Source: Nitrospira sp. UBA2082
GTDB lineage: Bacteria > Nitrospirota > Nitrospiria > Nitrospirales > Nitrospiraceae
Direction of reading: 5' to 3'
NCBI GenBank assembly: GCA_002331335.1
Contig: DCZO01000018.1
Span: 135,584-142,786, forward strand
DNA: 7,203 nt
Shown here: one piece after another, positions 6,204 through 7,203 of the stretch
How positions within the stretch are numbered: the first letter of the stretch is position 1
How the letters are laid out: each line of letters starts with the position of its first letter
The notes under the pieces: model-generated
Seen by the model: only the letters and a program-made list of their open reading frames with translations
The model's database searches: none
What the model was told of the DNA's origin: nothing
Position numbers and translations under genes: made by a program

Positions 6204-6231
6204 TTGAATTCCGGCCGATCGATGTTAGAGT
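6204..6231 (+). promoter_or_regulatory. Possible internal extended -10 promoter ahead of rseP
   Basis: TTGAAT (6204-6209, 4 of 6 to the -35 consensus), 16 bp, then TAGAGT (6226-6231, 4 of 6), with TG at 6223-6224 giving an extended -10. It is in the 72-bp dxr-rseP gap, the longest gap of the rightward cluster. Transcription would start near 6238 with a leader of about 27 nt. It is a motif call only; read-through from uppS is equally possible. Confidence 0.4.
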
Positions 6232-6250
6232 AAACTCCGGCACTTTCAAT

Positions 6251-6255
6251 AGGAG
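6251..6255 (+). promoter_or_regulatory. Ribosome binding site of rseP
   Basis: AGGAG, 9 nt before the ATG at 6265 but only 3 nt before an in-frame GTG at 6259. The spacing favours the ATG. Confidence 0.6.
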
Positions 6256-6264
6256 ATCGTGACG

Positions 6265-7203
6265 ATGTCCTCCGCCTTCGCCTGGTCCCCCGACACCCTC
6301 TGGCTGTTGATGCAAAAAGCCGGATGGTTCCTCCTCATGATAGGGATTCTCATCGCGTTCCACGAGCTCGGCCATTTTCTCGCGGCTCGCTGGGTTGGCG
6401 TAAAAGTCCTGAAATTTTCGCTTGGCTTCGGTCCCAAGCTGATGGGCCGCCAGGTTGGAGAAACCGAGTACTTGCTCTCCGCCGTGCCGCTGGGAGGCTA
6501 TGTCAAACTGTTCGGCGAAGAAGAGACCGAAGCGACGACACCGGAAGATCGCAAACGCTCCTTCGTTCATCAAGGGGTGTGGGGGAAGGTGCTCATCGTC
6601 GCGGCAGGACCCGGCTTCAACTTCATTCTCGCCTACCTGATATTTAGTACTTGGCTCGCCTTCGGAGGCGGTTTACCGACATCAGCGATCGGTTCTTTGA
6701 TGCCGGACATTGAAGCACTTCGTCCGGATTCACCAGGGTACGTGGCCGGATTGCGGGTGGGAGACCGTGTTCTTCGGATTAATCAAAAAGAAGTGACGAT
6801 TCGCAATGAAGTGTTCGACATCATCGAAAAGAGTCAAGGGCTGCCTCTTGCCGTAGAGGTCCGCCGAAACGCTGAGGTGCTGACGTTCGAGGTGACCCCT
6901 CGAGCCATCGCTCACAACGGGACGAGCCTCAAAGACCCACGCTACTCGATTGGGATCGAGGAACCTGCGCCGGTCATTATGGAACTCACCCCCAAGTATC
7001 CTGCCGCTGAAGCGGGGATTCGGGAAGGCGACCGGATTGAAGCCATCAATGGAGAACCCATCTATACCTGGGTTCAGATGACCAAGCTCATACGAGACAA
7101 CCCGAAAAAACCATTGCAGTTCGATATCAACCGGAATGGGCAACGCATCACCTTACCGATTACCCCGCGCCTTGAACAAGAAACGGTCGATGGGAATGTA
7201 CGG
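6265..7203 (+). CDS. rseP: RseP-type site-2 intramembrane zinc metalloprotease, 3' end cut by the window
   Basis: The frame is open from the ATG to the window edge: 313 residues of a protein that in E. coli has 450. RseP cleaves membrane-embedded substrates such as anti-sigma factors and remnant signal peptides in the inner membrane. The first membrane segment (about 20-40) holds the zinc motif H-E-L-G-H at 33-37. Next come the G-F-G-P-K-L and P-L-G-G-Y-V-K-L-F-G-E elements (54-84) and a second membrane segment starting with A-G-P-G-F-N-F (114-120). Two PDZ-like domains follow, with A-G-L-R-V-G-D at 161-167 and A-G-I-R-E-G-D at 250-256. The C-terminal membrane segments, with the third zinc ligand (Asp), lie beyond the window. 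Its place after dxr matches the usual uppS-cdsA-dxr-rseP order. No anti-sigma factor substrate is visible here. Confidence 0.93.
   Translation, partial: MSSAFAWSPDTLWLLMQKAGWFLLMIGILIAFHELGHFLAARWVGVKVLKFSLGFGPKLMGRQVGETEYLLSAVPLGGYVKLFGEEETEATTPEDRKRSFVHQGVWGKVLIVAAGPGFNFILAYLIFSTWLAFGGGLPTSAIGSLMPDIEALRPDSPGYVAGLRVGDRVLRINQKEVTIRNEVFDIIEKSQGLPLAVEVRRNAEVLTFEVTPRAIAHNGTSLKDPRYSIGIEEPAPVIMELTPKYPAAEAGIREGDRIEAINGEPIYTWVQMTKLIRDNPKKPLQFDINRNGQRITLPITPRLEQETVDGNVR

Noticed and set aside
6205..6240. Cluster of short palindromes (GAATTC, CGGCCG, ATCGAT) and CCGG ends before rseP, considered as an operator
   Set aside because: Each is 6 bp or shorter and they do not form one extended dyad. This is common by chance; only the promoter-like boxes were kept.
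1..7203. A novel defence, RiPP or mobile system
   Set aside because: All sizeable genes belong to well-known housekeeping families with intact motifs. Nothing indicates transfer, a precursor peptide or a defence module.

Overview
The window is an ordinary, densely coding piece of a bacterial chromosome, moderately GC-rich. The gene content, the SD-led starts and the residue variants suggest a Nitrospira-like (Nitrospirota) bacterium. That taxonomic call is an impression from memory of similar proteins, not a search result. I see no mobile element, CRISPR array, tRNA or rRNA.

Layout. Two transcription units diverge from a gap of about 200 bp (3137-3335). Leftward, on the minus strand: tldD (3136 to 1706), pmbA/tldE (1613 to 219), and the first 28 codons of a third gene (83 to the window edge) that may be a dienelactone-hydrolase-like protein. 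Rightward, on the plus strand: uppS (3336-4121), cdsA (4177-5019), dxr (5032-6192) and a truncated rseP (6265 to the window edge).

How the genes work together. TldD and TldE are the two subunits of a peptidase that digests small, unstructured peptides and RiPP leaders. The plus-strand cluster is the common bacterial envelope/isoprenoid cluster. Dxr commits carbon to the MEP pathway. UppS uses the resulting C5 units to build the C55 lipid carrier for peptidoglycan. CdsA makes CDP-diacylglycerol for phospholipids. RseP is the intramembrane site-2 protease of envelope stress signalling.

Regulation that can be read. A good sigma70-type promoter (TTGACA, 17 bp, TAGACT) lies upstream of uppS. A weaker divergent one (TTGCGG, 18 bp, TATACT) lies upstream of tldD. 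A possible extended -10 promoter lies in the 72-bp dxr-rseP gap. The promoter positions favour shorter protein starts for both uppS and tldD than the longest open frames would give.

The least expected structure is in the two gaps of the leftward unit. Each holds degenerate 7-bp tandem repeats arranged as facing, inverted blocks that could fold into a long hairpin. I found no convincing undescribed multi-gene system here; these heptamer arrays are the best lead.
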